A stretch of 64,000 nucleotides of DNA, taken from NCBI GenBank assembly GCA_018398805.1, contig JAGFBZ010002902.1, forward strand, positions 124,001 through 188,000, in the 5' to 3' direction. This document shows, piece by piece, positions 1 to 12,900 of the stretch (position 1 is the first letter of the stretch; each line of letters begins with the position of its first letter). This DNA comes from Hirundichthys speculiger. Its lineage: Eukaryota > Chordata > Actinopteri > Beloniformes > Exocoetidae. Both the position numbers and the translations under genes were made by a program. Below the pieces are notes generated by a model that saw nothing but the letters and a program-made list of their open reading frames with translations, was not told the DNA's origin and made no database searches.

Positions 1-460
1 GGGGTTAGGGTTAGGGGTTTAGGGTTAGGGGTTAGGGGTTAGGGTTTCGGGGTTCGGGTTAGGGTTTTGGGTTCGGGGGGGTTAGGGGTTAGGTTAGGGG
101 TTTAGGGTTAGGGGTTTAGGGTTAGGGTTAGGGGTTAGGGGTTAGGGTTAGGGGTTTTTTTAGGGGTTAGGGGTTAGGGTTAGGGGTTAGGGGTTTTTCG
201 GTTAGGGTTGGGTTTAGGGTTGGGTTTGGGTTAGGGTTAGGGTTAGGGTTTTTCGGGTTAGGGGTTTAGGGTTTAGGGGTTAGGGGTTAGGGTTCGGGGT
301 TGGGGGTTTCGGGTTGGGTTGGGGTTCGGGTTAGGGGTTAGGGGTTTAGGGGTTTAGGGGTTAGGGGTTGGGGTTAGGGGTTGGGTTGGGGTTAGGGGTT
401 AGGGGTTAGGGTTAGGGGTTAGGGTTAGGGGGTTAGGGGTTATTAGGGTTAGGGTAACCC
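1..460 (+). repeat. Degenerate telomere-like (TTAGGGG)n array
   Basis: The stretch is a run of GGGGTTAGGG, TTAGGGG and GGGTTTAGG variants with scattered TTCGGG and TTGGGG units. The G-rich strand is the plus strand at the left edge. A chromosome end lying to the left would show CCCTAA on this strand, so the array is read as interstitial or inverted rather than as the chromosome terminus. Perfect TTAGGG runs are short. Confidence 0.9.
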
Positions 461-863
461 GCTGCAACACTGGACTGTCTCTAAGCTGCTGCAGTTAATG
501 GGCTCACCTTGAATTTACATTTGCTCCTTTGCATGTTATAACCAAATGTTTAGTGACTGTATGATGATGAACTCCAAACAGGTGGGAAGAGCAGGACGAG
601 GCCTCGGCTTTATAAACAACCCTTGACTCAACATTCACACTGACAACCCACAGGATCTGTCACAGAAAATTATCTTTGGCTCAAACTCTACTAATTCATT
701 TTCTTTTGGCTACTTGAAGGAAATGGAAATGTTAAACGCAGGTTGGCAGGCAGAAAACAAAATGAAGATTGATTTGGGGGTGAAGCAGAGAGCTGCGGGG
801 GAAAACAAACTGAGTAATGCAGTTTAACGCAGCTGCTGTGTTAAGGCTCCGACTGGTGAAACA
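461..863. other. Unassigned single-copy-like sequence
   Basis: Non-repetitive sequence between the telomere-like array and the AT-rich minisatellite. I looked on the minus strand for the missing last coding exon of the mgat4 gene and saw no reading frame matching the expected C-terminus. No gene or RNA is supported here. Confidence 0.4.
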
Positions 864-1336
864 TCAGGCTGCTAAATACACTTTAAAACATCGTAAATAC
901 ACTGTAAAACAACATAAATACGCCATAAATACACTGTAAAACACCGTAAATACGCTGTAAAACACCGTAAATACACCGTAAATATACTGTAAATACACCG
1001 TAGATACACGGTAAAACAATAAATATGCTGTCAAACACCTTAAATACACTATAAAACACCGTAAATACACTGTGAAACACCATAAATACACTGTAAAACA
1101 CCGTAAATACACCTTAAATAAACTGTAAATACACTATAAATACGCTGTAAAACACCGTTAATACACTATAAAACACCGTAAATACGCTGTAAATGCATGG
1201 TAAATACACTGTAAATGCACTGTAAAACACCATAAATACACTGTAAAGCACTGTAAATACAGCGTAAATACGCTGTAAATACACTGTAAAACACCGTAAA
1301 TACACGGTAAAACACTAAATATGCTGTAAAACACCT
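864..1336. repeat. AT-rich minisatellite (TGTAAAACACCGTAAATACAC-like), left half
   Basis: Tandem, imperfect units built from GTAAATACACT and GTAAAACACC (about 11 bp each, often in pairs). All minus-strand frames stay open and give Tyr/Phe/Val-rich low-complexity translations; these are not genes. The same repeat resumes at 2641 after the LINE insertion. Confidence 0.9.
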
Positions 1337-2640
1337 TAACACCTCTGGCCTACTCACCATCCTCATCCTCCTTGACCTGAGTGCAGCCTTTGACACCATC
1401 TGTCACACCACCCTCCTCAGTAGATTATCTTCCATCAGCATCACCCACACCCCACTTGACTGGTTTAAATCCTACCTCTCAGGCCGCACTCAGTTTATCC
1501 AGCACAAATCTTTCAAATCACAACCGTCTGCTGTCACCTCTGGTGTGCCCCAGGGCTCGGTCCTGGGGCCCCTCCTCTTCATCATCTACCTTCTTCCCCT
1601 TGGCAATATTTTCCGTAAATATAACATACATTTCCACTGCTGTGCAGACGACACCCAGCTCTACCTCTCCAGTAAACCCACTCCCAACCTCCCAACCTCC
1701 TCCCCCACCGACTGCATCTCAGAAATCAAATCCTGGTTCACATCAAATTTCCTCAAACTCAACAGTGATAAAACTGAGGTTCTCCTCGTTGGTACTAAAT
1801 CAACATTATCCAAAACTGACAGGTTTTCTCTTACCATTGATAACTGCTCGGTCCTCCCCTCCCTTCAGGTTAAGAGTCTGGGTGTCGTTCTTGATAGTAC
1901 TCTATCTTTCCAGCCCCACATCAATAACGTCACCCGGTCTGCATACTTTCATCTGCGTAACATTAACCGCCTTCGCCCCTCCCTTACCCCCCATACCACT
2001 GCCATCCTCATTCACAGTCTCGTCACCTCTCACCTGGACTATTGCAACTCCCTCCTCTATGGTCTCCCTCACAAATCCCTCCATAAGCTGCAACTGGTTC
2101 AGAACTCAGCTGCCCGGATCATCACCAGAACCCCTTCCATCCACCACATCACGCCCACTCTGCTGCAGCTACACTGGCTCCCCATTAAACACCGCATCCA
2201 GTTCAAGATTCTCCTCCTAACATTCAAGGCCATCCATAACCTCGCTCCTCCATACCTGTCTGACCTCATCTCTGTCGCCACTCCCTCCTGTGCTCTTAGA
2301 TCCTCTGCTTCCATCCACCTGCCCTCTGCCCGTCTCACCACCAGGGGGAGCAGGGCCTTCAGCTGTTCTGGTCCTCGGCTCTGGAACTCACTTCCATCAG
2401 ACATCAGAAATTTGGACTCACTCCCCTCTTTTCAAATCCTCACTTAAAACTCATCTGTTTAAAACGACTTTTTCACTATCCTAAATACTGCTCCTTCAAA
2501 TTTTAACCCGTCTCATTTAGCCCTGTGTTTTATATATTTATTGTGTTTGTTTTTAACTGTTTTAATACACTGTACGGTGACCTTGAGTGACAGAAAGGCA
2601 CCTTTAAATAAAATGTATTATTATTATTATTATTATTATT
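1337..2640 (+). mobile_element. 5'-truncated L2-type (Maui-like) non-LTR retrotransposon
   Basis: One frame is open from 1341 to 2447 and encodes the C-terminal two thirds of an L2-clade reverse transcriptase. Landmarks are [22 protein letters not shown], the catalytic ADD box, [30 protein letters not shown] and LHWLP. The catalytic box reads CADD instead of the usual YADD, so this copy is probably inactive. A small frameshift near 2430 cuts off the SLKTHLFK ending. The 3' UTR ends in TTTAAATAAAATGTATT followed by an (ATT)n tail, typical of fish L2 elements. The 5' truncation and the tail both abut the same AT-rich minisatellite, so the element landed inside that array. No clear target duplication can be told apart in such a repeat. 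Confidence 0.9.
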
Positions 2641-2832
2641 ATAAATACAATATAAAACACCATAAATACACTGTAAAGCACTGTAAATACACCGTAAATA
2701 CGCCGTAAATAAGCCGTAAATACGCTGTAAAATACGCCGTAAATAAGCCGTAGATACGCTGTAAATATGCCGTAAATACGCCGTAAATAAGCCGTAAATA
2801 AGACATAAATACGCTGTTTATGCAATAAATAA
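2641..2832. repeat. AT-rich minisatellite, right half
   Basis: Units such as GTAAATACGCC and GTAAATAAGCC continue the array seen at 864-1336 and differ mainly by CG-containing variants. It is separated from the left half by the LINE. Confidence 0.85.
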
Positions 2833-2887
2833 CCTGCTCCAGTTCACCCTGACCAAGTACCAACATCTGTACTTTTCCTCTTGGAGC

Positions 2888-3271
2888 AGGGGGTAGGGGG
2901 TTAGGGGTTAGGGGTAAGGGAGTTAGGGGGTAGGGGGTTAGGGTTAGGGGTTAGGGGTTAGGGAGTTAGAGGTTAGGGGTTAGGGAGTTAGGGGTTAGGG
3001 GGATTAGGGGGTTGGGGGTTAGGGGTTAGGGGTTCGGGGTTAGGGGTTAGGGGTTAGGGGGTTAGGGGGTTAGGGTTAGGGGGTTAGGGGTTAGGGTTAG
3101 GGGATTAGGGGGTTGGGGGTTAGGGGTTAGGGGGTTGAGGGTTAGGGGTTAGGGTTAGGGAGTTAGGTCTTAGGGGATTAGGGGGTTAGGGGTTAGGGGA
3201 TTAGGGGGTTGGGGTTCGGGGTTAGGGTTAGGGTTAGGGGTTAGGGGGTTAGGGGGTAGGGGTTAGGGGGT
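2888..3271 (+). repeat. Second telomere-like (TTAGGGG/TTAGGGGG)n array
   Basis: Variants GGGGTTAGGG, GGGGATTAGGG and GGGGTTGGGG in tandem with the G-rich strand on plus, the same orientation as the array at 1-460. It lies 3' of the last visible mgat4 exon (minus strand). Confidence 0.9.
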
Positions 3272-3839
3272 CACCATGACGTCATTTATTATGTCAGAAC
3301 GAGTTTAAAAGAACTTTCTGTCACTGATATGAGCAGACGAGCTGGAAACACACCTCCACCAGGTGACACTGGTCCACCTCTGTCACTCCAGACTTTACAA
3401 ATACATTTCTAAAACACTTGACGCCCGTCTTTCAAGTCGACATGTCATGTTTTGTCTTTGCTGTGTTTGGACGTGTCACCTTTGGGCCTGGCTCAGCTCC
3501 AGGTGAGCCAGGTCCAAAGGCTCACCTGGAGCTTCCCTCTTACCTCCCTCACTGGGATTCATGTCGGTCTAACTTTACTTAAAGGTCAGCCAGCGCCTGA
3601 GCACTTTTCCCTGAAGTGTGACAGAAGTGTCAGCTAACACACACACGCACGCACACCTACACACACACCTACACACAGTCACACACCAGGGTGACAGCAG
3701 ATCACCTGTCCTGGTAGGTGGTTCTTTTTACCGTCAACACCTGAGATGAAAGCTGAGACGTGCATGATGGCAGAACGTAGTGAAACCAGAGAGCACGCAC
3801 ACACATGCACATGCACGCACACATGCACAGGCCACTCAC
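3272..3839. other. Intron or 3' flank of mgat4 with CA-rich tracts
   Basis: Mostly unremarkable sequence with a CA/CACG-rich stretch at about 3637-3690 and another at 3798-3830. I searched the minus strand for the final mgat4 exon and found none. Confidence 0.4.
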
Positions 3840-3918
3840 GTTGCTGGGCTGCACCTCCACTGTTGTGTTGTAGAATTTATCCCCGTTGGTCTCGATGTTT
3901 CCACTACGAAACCGGTAC
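3840..3918 (-). CDS. mgat4: mgat4 exon 12 (last one visible)
   Basis: Acceptor CTGCAG, donor GTGAGT. It encodes [20 protein letters not shown] and EVQPSN, matching FFFRSGN...KLFNTSVEVLP. It ends with a donor, so at least one more coding exon should follow to the left, but none was recognised between here and the window edge. Confidence 0.85.
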
Positions 3919-6900
3919 CTGCAGGAAGAACAAGATGTGTTTGAAATAAGTGTCCAAAAAAATGCAGTTACCGTATTTTCTGGACTATAAGCCGCTACTT
4001 TTGTCCCGCGCTTTAAACCATGAGGCTTATACAGAGATGCAGCTTTTCTATGAATGTTTCTTCAGCCCTCAGGGGGCGCTCTAGCAGGAAGTGCAACAAC
4101 CAAAACCAAGTAGTTAAAGGCTATTCTGTTTTTGTTCAGTAGCCTATGTTGGCTATGCTACTCTACATTCATTAAGCATCAATACCTGTTATTATTGGAC
4201 AAACTGATTAATCCAGGTGTGTCTGACCATTGTAGCTACTCAGACACACCTGGATTTATCAGTTTGTCCAGTCAGTTTGTTGGTTCCCCAGCGGATTTCA
4301 GGGTTCTGAGTGGACCCGCCGCAGAGGTAAGGGTTTAATAGCAGATGCGGACCGGACGCAGGTCAGGGTTAGGGTTAGGTTAGGGACGCAGCGTGGAGCC
4401 AGCAGGTCCGTGATCCGGCTCCAAAGAGGATCCGGCACTGAGTGCAAGTGGACCCCGATACGGGTCCGTTTCGTGGGTCCGTTCTGGATGTCTTTGCTGT
4501 GTGGGGGGGTTTCAGTACACAGGAGGAGGAAGAATAAAGCAAGTCATGTTCAGTTCAGGTATGTGAATAAACGCTTATGGAACAAAATCTGCATTCAGCG
4601 CAGGCAGCCCAATGCAGCCGACGCAGGCAGTCGAATGCAGACGACTCAGGCAGCCGACGCAGGCAGACGAGACAGGCAGATGAATGCGGCCGGTGCAGGC
4701 AGCCGACGCAGGCAGACACAGGCAGTCGAACGCAGACGACTCAGGCAGCCGACGCGGGCAGATGAACGCAGATGACGCAGGCAGACAAACGCAGGCAGCC
4801 GACAGAGGCAGCCGGCGAAGGCAGATGACGCAGGCAGACGATTCAGGCAGACGAACGCAGGCAGCCGAATGCAGGCAGAGGAAGGCTGGCAGATGATGTA
4901 CACAGTCGATGCAGGAAGATGTACGCAGGCAGATGAACGCAAACGACGCAGGCAGCCGGCGCAGGCAGCCGATGCAGGCAGACGAACGCAGCCGGTGCAG
5001 GCAGAAGACGCAGGCAGATGACGGAGGCAGCCGAATGCAGACGACGCAGGCAGATGAACGCAGACGTAGCAGGCAGATGAACGCAGACAACACAGGCAGA
5101 TGCAGGCAGTCGAACGCAGACGACTCAGGCAGACGACGCAGGCAGATGAACGCAGCCGGTGCAGGCAGCCGACGAAGGCAGAAGATGCAGGCAGTCGAAC
5201 GCAGACAACTCAGGCAGCCGACGCAGGAAGATGAACGCAGCCGGCGCAGGCAGACGACGCAGGCAGACGAGACAGGCAGATGAACGCAGATGACGCAGGC
5301 AGACAAACGCAGGCAGCCGGCGAAGGCAGATGACGCAGGCAGACGATGCAGGCAGACAAACACAGGCAGACGAGACAGGCAGATGAACGCAGATGACACA
5401 GGCAGACGATGCAGGCAGACGATGCAGGCAGACGAACGCAGCCGGTGCAGGCAGAAGACGCAGGCAGATGACGGAGGCAGCCGAATGCAGACGACGCAGG
5501 CAGATGAACGCAGACAACGCAGGCAGATGAACGCAGACAACGCAGGCAGACGAACGCAGCCGGTGCAGGCAGAAGACGCAGGCAGATGACGGAGGCAGCC
5601 GAATGCAGACGACGCAGGCAGATGAACGCAGACAACGCAGGCAGATGAACGCAGACAACGCAGGTAGATGAACGCAGACAACGCAGGCAGATAAACGCAG
5701 ACGTAGCAGGCAGACGAACGCAGCCAGCGCAGACAGACGGTGCAGGCAGACGACGGAGGCAGCCGGCGCAGGCAGATGAACGCAGACGACGCAGGCGGAC
5801 AAACGCAGCCGGTGCAGGCAGCCGACGCAGGCAGTCGAACACAGACAACTCAGGCAGACGACGCAGGCAGAAGTCGCAGGCAGACGAGACAGGCAGATGA
5901 ACGCAGGCAGCCGATGGAGGCAGCCGGCAAAGGCAGATGACGCAGGCAGATGATGCAGGCAGACGACGCAGGCAGACGAACGCAGGCAGACGATGCAGGC
6001 AGAGGATGCCGGCAGATGATCTACACAGTCGATGCAGGCAGATGTACGCAGGCAGATGAATGCAAACGACGCAGGCAGATGAAAGCAGCCGGTGCAGGCA
6101 GATGACGGAGGCAGCCGAGGCAGGCAGATGAACGCAGACGTAGCAAGCAGATGAACGCAGACGTAGCAGGCAGCCGAGGCAGGCAGACACAGGCAGAAGA
6201 CGCAGGCACTTGAACGCAGTCAACTCAGGCAGAAGACGCAGGCAGATGAGACAGGCAGATAAACGCAGGCAGCCGACGGAGGCAGCCGGCGAAGGCAGAT
6301 AACGCAGGCAGATGACGCAGGCAGACGATGCAGGCAGACGATGCAGGCAGAGGATGCCGGCAGATGATGTACACAGACGACGCAGGCAGACGAGACAGGC
6401 AGATGAACGCAAACGACGCAGGCAGCCGGCGCAGGCAGCCGATGCAGGCAGACGAACGCAGCCGGTCCAGGCAGAAGACGCAGGCAGATGATGGAGGCAG
6501 CCGAATGCAGGCGACGCAGGCAGATGAATGCAGACGTAGCAAGCAGATGAACGCAGACGATACAGGCAGATGAACGCAGACAGCGCAGGCAGACGGTGCA
6601 GGCAGAAGACGCAGGCAGACGACGGAAGCAGCCGGCGCAGGCAGACGAACGCACAGACGAACGTGATGCTCATGATGACTGCATCTACAAGGATTATGTG
6701 GTGACAGAGAATCCAGAGTCACTGGATGCAATGTGGTCATGATCCATTAAACGTTTTCTCCCTGTGCTTCTCATAACGACCCTTCAGCTGTCATGCTTGG
6801 AGCACTCAGAGGTTTGCTCCAGACCCAGCTCCAGACTGGGTTTGTTGCTCCAGACCCAGCTCCAGACTGGGTTTGTTGCTCCAGACCCAGCTCCAGACTG

Positions 6901-9900
6901 GGTTTGTTGCTACGGGCCAGTCGTCCCCATCCACCGGAGCAACAGTTTGGTCTGCGTTGCCAACACAGGGCTTCTTTCTTGTCACTGATTCAGTTCACAG
7001 CTTCTATGGACATAATTTCTAGATGCAGCTAAGAGGCGGTGGGTTTGGTGGGATCTCTCAGGATCTCATCTCTGCTTCTCACAGATGATGCAGTCCTGCT
7101 GCAGCTCCACCACATTGACAGGATCCAGTTGAGGTGGTTCGGCCATCTGGCTAAGTTTCCTCCTGGATGGTTCCCTGGGGGAGTATTGTAGGCACATCCA
7201 TCCGAGTGGAGGACAGGCTGCAGAGGTTATACCTCTCAGCTGGGGAGGAAACGCCTCGGTATGCTGGGGTGATGGAGATCGATGCAACCCTACCCCTAAC
7301 CCTTACCCCTAACCCTACCCTAACCCTCTCTCACAGCAAACAAGGCACCCAAGAAGCATCATGTTCACACACTGATCAATCTATGACATTCATGAAATGT
7401 AGAGTCTGTGAGAAATGGCCTGATGTACAAACGGACATCCAGAATAGATGATGCCACCAGCATAGAGGATGAGGGAAAAAACAAATACAGAATAGGAAGT
7501 ACTGACCCCGAGATGTGGATTGGCTGTGGGAAGCTGAAGAGGATGTAGTCACCATGGACAGGCGTTAAAGCCCAAAAGAAGTCATTCCCGTGGTAGAGCC
7601 TGTCAAGACTGTGCTGCTGGTAATGTTTCAGGCTGCTGCTCAGGTCTGCAGGTGGGTTTTTATGAGCCTGGTACAGAACCTGCTTCCCAAAGTCCTTATC
7701 CTGGAGGAACGATAGGGAAAGAAGAATGCACACGTATCGATCACAACACCAGCAAGTCCACACACAAGCTACAAATGAGCTACAACTGGGCTACAAATGA
7801 GCTACAACTAAGCTACAAATGAAGTGGATCTCTGGGGGCCTATTCTCTGGGGGGTGGTACTGGTGGGCGCTTCGGTGATGCTGACTGGCCTGGCGGCTGC
7901 AGGCATAAGGTGGGCCTGGGTCCTCCACTGTTCCCTTCCAGGTCGCTGCATCTCTGGGGGCTGGGGTGGGTGCCCCGGCCCTGGGGGAGGCGGGAGTTTA
8001 GGCTTGCTCGGCCTGTGGGGTGGCCCTGGGACTGTGCCGTATGGGCCTTCTGGTGGTGGGGGTCACCATGCTCTCATCTCCCTTGGAGATGGCCCTATCT
8101 CTTTGGAGGTGGCCCTATCTCTTTGGAGATGGCCCATCTCTATGGAGGTGGCCCTATCTCTTTGGAGATGGCCCTATCTCTTTGGAGACGGCCCATCTCT
8201 TTGGAGGTGGCCCTATCTCTTTGGAGATGGCCCATCTCTTTGGAGGTGGCCCTATCTCTTTGGAGGTGGCCTTATCTCTCTGGAGACAGCCCATCTCTTT
8301 GGAGATGGCCCTATCTCTTTGGAGGTGGCCCTATCTCTCTGGAGACAGCCCATCTCTTTGGAGGTGGCCTTATCTCTTTGGAGATGGCCCATCTCTTTGG
8401 AGGTGACCCTATCTCTTTGGAGGTGGCCCTATCTCTCTGGAGACAGCCCATCTCTTTGGAGGTGACCCTATCTCTTTGGAGACGGCCCGTCTCTTTGGAG
8501 GTGACCCTATTACTTTGGAGACGGCCCATCTCTTTGGAGGTGGCCTTATCTCTTTGGAGATGGCCCATCTCTTTGGAGACGGCCCTATCTCTGTGGAGAC
8601 AGCCCATCTCTTTGGAGGTGGTCTTATCTCTTTGGAGGTGGCCTTATCTCTTTGGAGACGGCCCATCTCTTTGGAGACGGCCCTATCTCTCTGGAGACAG
8701 CCCATCTCTTTGGAGGTGGCCTCATCTCTTTGGAGATGGCCCATCTCTTTGGAGGTGGCCTTATCTCTTTGGAGATGGCCTGTCTCTTTGGAGGTGGCCT
8801 TATCTCTCTGGAGAATGCCCATCATTTTGGAGGTGGTGCTGCCTCTGTGGGAGTCAACTCTGTCCAGTGCTGGTATGGCTGGTGCTGGGCAGTGTTGGAC
8901 TGTATGGGTAATTTACCATGGTGGTGTGGGTGGAGTTGCCCTGGCTGGTTGGGTCCTGCTGCAGCTTCCACTCCCCGGCAGCTGCTGCCAGCTCTTATGG
9001 GGCGTCCCTCCCTGCCCGGGCTGCTTGGGGGCTGGGAGGCTGTGGGGTTGAGGGACCAGGTCCCTGCCCTGTCCCACCCTCTCCAGCATGTGTTTATGCC
9101 TCTTTTAAAGCACATCACTAAATCAGGGCACAAGACACATGGTTCACACACTAGGTTACATGGTTGAAGGTGCTCCTTGTGGCGGGGAACCATGTAGCAG
9201 GTGGGTTGTGGCTCAGCAGTGGGTCACTGTCCTCCTTGCCACCCCCTAACCACTCCTGGACTCCAGTTTTAATGCAGTCATCTCCCCTTATTCCCTTAGT
9301 TGAGCAATGTTGGTAGCACTACTGTTTTCTCATCGGGGAGATGGAAAACAGCCTCGGGTTGTTAAAGGATGTTAGATTCAGCTGTCAAAGAGGACTGGTG
9401 AAGGACACACTCACTATCACTCACACTGACGCACAAGAGAGAAGATAAAAGAAGTGAAAAAAAACAGAAATACTGTCTGAACTATCCAGATACCCAAATC
9501 TTGTCTAATCTTAGTCGTACCCGACACCAGATGCATCTTTATCTCAGCGATAAATGGACACTGCTGTACTTCTGGAGGTCAGGTGGCATTTTGGGGCTTT
9601 AGTAGGTGGAAGTTCATGACCAAAAACTGGGAAATGGAGATGATTTTCATTATACTTGTCATCGATGACAGAGATCTGAGTCAGGTTTGGTTGTTTCCTG
9701 GCAGGTTTCACTGGAGGAAGAGAGGAAGGTGCAGCTCAGGTGACAGACCCTGCTGACGTCACATGCCTGCGACGCCTTGGAGCAACAATTTGGAGGAACT
9801 TAAAGCAGAAAAAAGTCTACTTTGACAGCGGTGAGCCAGGCAGGCCACAAACCAGCAGGCTGCTTCTGGGCCTGGACGGCAAACGCACACCTGGAGATGT

Positions 9901-12900
9901 TCCACTGGTGCTTTCAGGTCTGTGAGGAGGACATGGAGGTTTCCTGATGGCTCAGTTTTCAGAGATGTAAAGGACTCTCACCTTCAAGTGCTGTAGTTTC
10001 CCAGGCAGAGAGGAGTGGATGCCCACATGCTGGAAGAGGGAAGGCTTGTATCTCTGCTTGAGCTGCGCCTTCTGTTCATTACAGTCTTTCTAGATAAGAT
10101 AAAAACACAGCATGTTGCAGAGTTAGAGGATGCTGTGGCCCTCCCAGCTGTGGACAAACATTGGATACTGCAGTACAACTGAGGGCCGGGTCGTAAATAC
10201 TTTCCAGAAGAAGCTGAGTGTCAACAGTGAAACTATAAAATACTGCTGAGTAATTACAAACGGGAGAAAAGATCACACTGGCTTCACAACCAGAGACGAC
10301 CTTCCTGGGTTAACCCCTTCAGACCAAAAACAAGCAAGCATTCAATGTCCCCTCTGAGCCTGGAGCAAGTGAATAGTAATCAGGACAGAAATAGTCGTAG
10401 CCTTGATGTCAAACAGACATGCCGACTCCCTTACTCACTTTGTAGGTGTGGCAATAGGCGTGTCTTTTGCCCTTTCTGCAAACTCGGTATCTTGTGATCG
10501 TGGGTTGCGGGTAGCAGGTAGCAGATAGCAGGTAGCGGGTAGCAGGTAGCAGATAGCGAGTAGCAGATAGCGGGGAGCAGGTAGCGGGCAGCAGGTAGCG
10601 GGTAGCAGGTAGCAGATAGCTGGTAGCAGATAGCAGATAGCGGGGAGCAGGTAGCGGGTAGCAGGTAGCAGATACCTGATAGAAGGTAGCAGATAGCAGG
10701 TAGCGGGTAGCAGGTAGCAGATAGCAGGTAGCTGGCAGCAGGTAGCGGGTAGCAGGTAGCAGATAGCTGGTAGCAGATAGCAGGTAGCAGTTAGCAGGTA
10801 GAGGGTAGCAGGTAGCAGATACTCGATAGAAAGTAGCAGATACCGGGTAGCAGATAGCGGGGAGCAGGAAGCGGGTAGCAGGTAGCAGATACCTAATAGA
10901 AGGTAGCAGATAGCAGGTAGCGGGTAGCAGGTAGCAGATAGCAGGTAGCGGGCAGCAGGTAGCGGGTAGCAGGTAGCAGATAGCGGGTAGCAGATAGCAG
11001 GTAGCAGTTAGCGGGTAGCTGGTAGCAGATAGCAGGTAGCGGGCAGCAGGTAGCGGGTAGCAGGTAGCAGATAGCGGGTAGCAGATAGCGGGTAGCAGAT
11101 AGCAGGTAGCAGTTAGCAGGTAGCGGGTAGCTGGTAGCAGATAGCAGGTAGCGGGCAGCAGGTAGCGGGTAGCAGGTAGCAGATAGCGGGTAGCAGAGAG
11201 CAGGTAGCAGTTAGCGGGTAGCAGGTAGCTGGTAGCGAGTGGTTTGACCACTGAAAAGGCCTGAATACTTTAATAAAACAGCAGTAAATCATCGTCAGGT
11301 AGAACGGACTCACTTCGTTCTTCTCAGGGTTGCAAACTTTGACCCACAGAATGTGATCCAACAACCAGTCGATGGGTTTGTCTCTGTGGAACATCAGGAA
11401 GAACTCAGCGACCATCGGAAGGTCACAGGTCCGAAACATCTTACCTGCCAAGATGGAAAAGTCTTACTTCCTTACCGGTAAATAGAAAATCAGCACGTAT
11501 GTTATTCTGGATGCTCAGAGGCACACCTATGAACCCGAGCTGGGAGAACTCCAGGTACAGCCACGGCTTGGACGCTTCTTGGTTGGCAAATGCTTTCATG
11601 TCGCTATAGTAACCGGCCCTGGCGACAACATCATCTTCTAACTGGAAAACATGTACAAAAAAAGAGAGAAACCCTCATGTCACTCATTTCACCAGTTCAT
11701 CCAGCTGGAGGTTTTACTTTAGATTCACTAAAGCAGTTATACATTATTATCTCTTATGTCTGTCTGTGTTCAAGATAACTCAAAAAGTTATGGATGGATT
11801 TTGATGAAATTTTCAGGAGTTGTCAGAAATGTGAAAAGGAAGAACTGATTTCATTTTGGGTGTGATCCAGAATAAATCCTGGATTCTGGATCACTTTCAA
11901 ATTTTAGATAACATTGCGGTCAATGGGGCCAAAAATTTTGTTTCTCAATATCTCCGTTAAGTATTGCCTAAAACTCGTGAAATTTGACTCAGGGATTGTC
12001 AATGGGAACCTCTATCAGATTTCAGAGGCTGATCGGGATCTGATCCAGAAGGTGTAAATCGCTGTATGGGAGAACTGTTGTGCTTGGTGGAGGTCTGCAA
12101 AAAAAATCATTTTAAAACAGTGTCTGATCCACCTCAACGTGCACACGTGCGCTAACACACAGGTGAGCACATTCCCACCACCGTCAGCCACTTGAAAAGC
12201 AGACAAACTGTGCGGTGACATAAATGGATAACCTACCTGGACGTAATAGGTTCCTTTGTCCTGAGCGTAGAGCATAAGGAAGCTGAAGTCCAGATTCTGC
12301 TTTGTACGCCATCTGAAAACACACGAAAGGAACTGCTCACAGACGATGATCAATGTAGGCACGACCGACACAACAAAACCCATCTTTCTACGCTAATGCA
12401 GAATAAATGGCTCAAAGTTGGGATGTGGATCAAACGGCCATCCACCAACGAGAAATGAGAAACCTATTAGAAATATGAGCTGTTGCTGGAAGTGGAGGAG
12501 TTCCAGTATGTTGGGGTCTTGTTCATCACATGAGCGACGGAAGAATGGAGCAGGAGATCCAGTCTGGATAGTTTAGATGACTGGATAGTCAGGATAATTT
12601 AGATGACTGGATAGACTGGATAGTTTAGATGACTGGATAGTCTGGATAGTCTGGATAGTTTAGATGACTGGATAGTCAGGATAGGATGGATAGTCTGGAT
12701 AGTCTGGATGACTGGATAGTCTGGATAGTCTGGATAGCCTGGATAGTTTAGATGACTGGACAGTCTGGCTAGTCTGCATGACTGGATAGTCTGGATGACT
12801 GGATAGTCTGGATGACTGGATAGTCTGGATGACTGGATAATCTGGATAGTCTGGATAGTTTAGATGACTGGATAGTCTGGGTGACTGGATAGTCTGGATA

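Noticed and set aside
1..460. True chromosome end
   Set aside because: The G-rich strand runs 5' to 3' away from the left edge, the units are degenerate, and unique genic sequence follows with a second array further in; an interstitial array is more likely.
1381..2220. 279-codon Ser/Pro-rich frame
   Set aside because: It is a shadow of the L2 reverse transcriptase, which is in another frame (1341-2447).
5210..6673. 487-codon minus-strand frame, Cys/Leu/Ser-rich
   Set aside because: Both strands and several frames are open over the GCAGGCAGACGA repeat; the periodic Cys residues come from the repeat unit, not a zinc-finger protein.
7824..8911. Open frames of 213 and 333 codons on plus with FGDGPISLE repeats
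   Set aside because: They are produced by the 20-bp minisatellite inside an mgat4 intron; no splice or domain evidence.
9740..9925. 61-codon plus-strand frame in mgat4 intron 10
   Set aside because: No similarity that I recognise and no promoter or splice support; likely chance.
10409..11251. 280-codon minus-strand frame (YLLPAT repeats)
   Set aside because: It is the 7-bp GTAGCAG minisatellite between two well-supported mgat4 exons.
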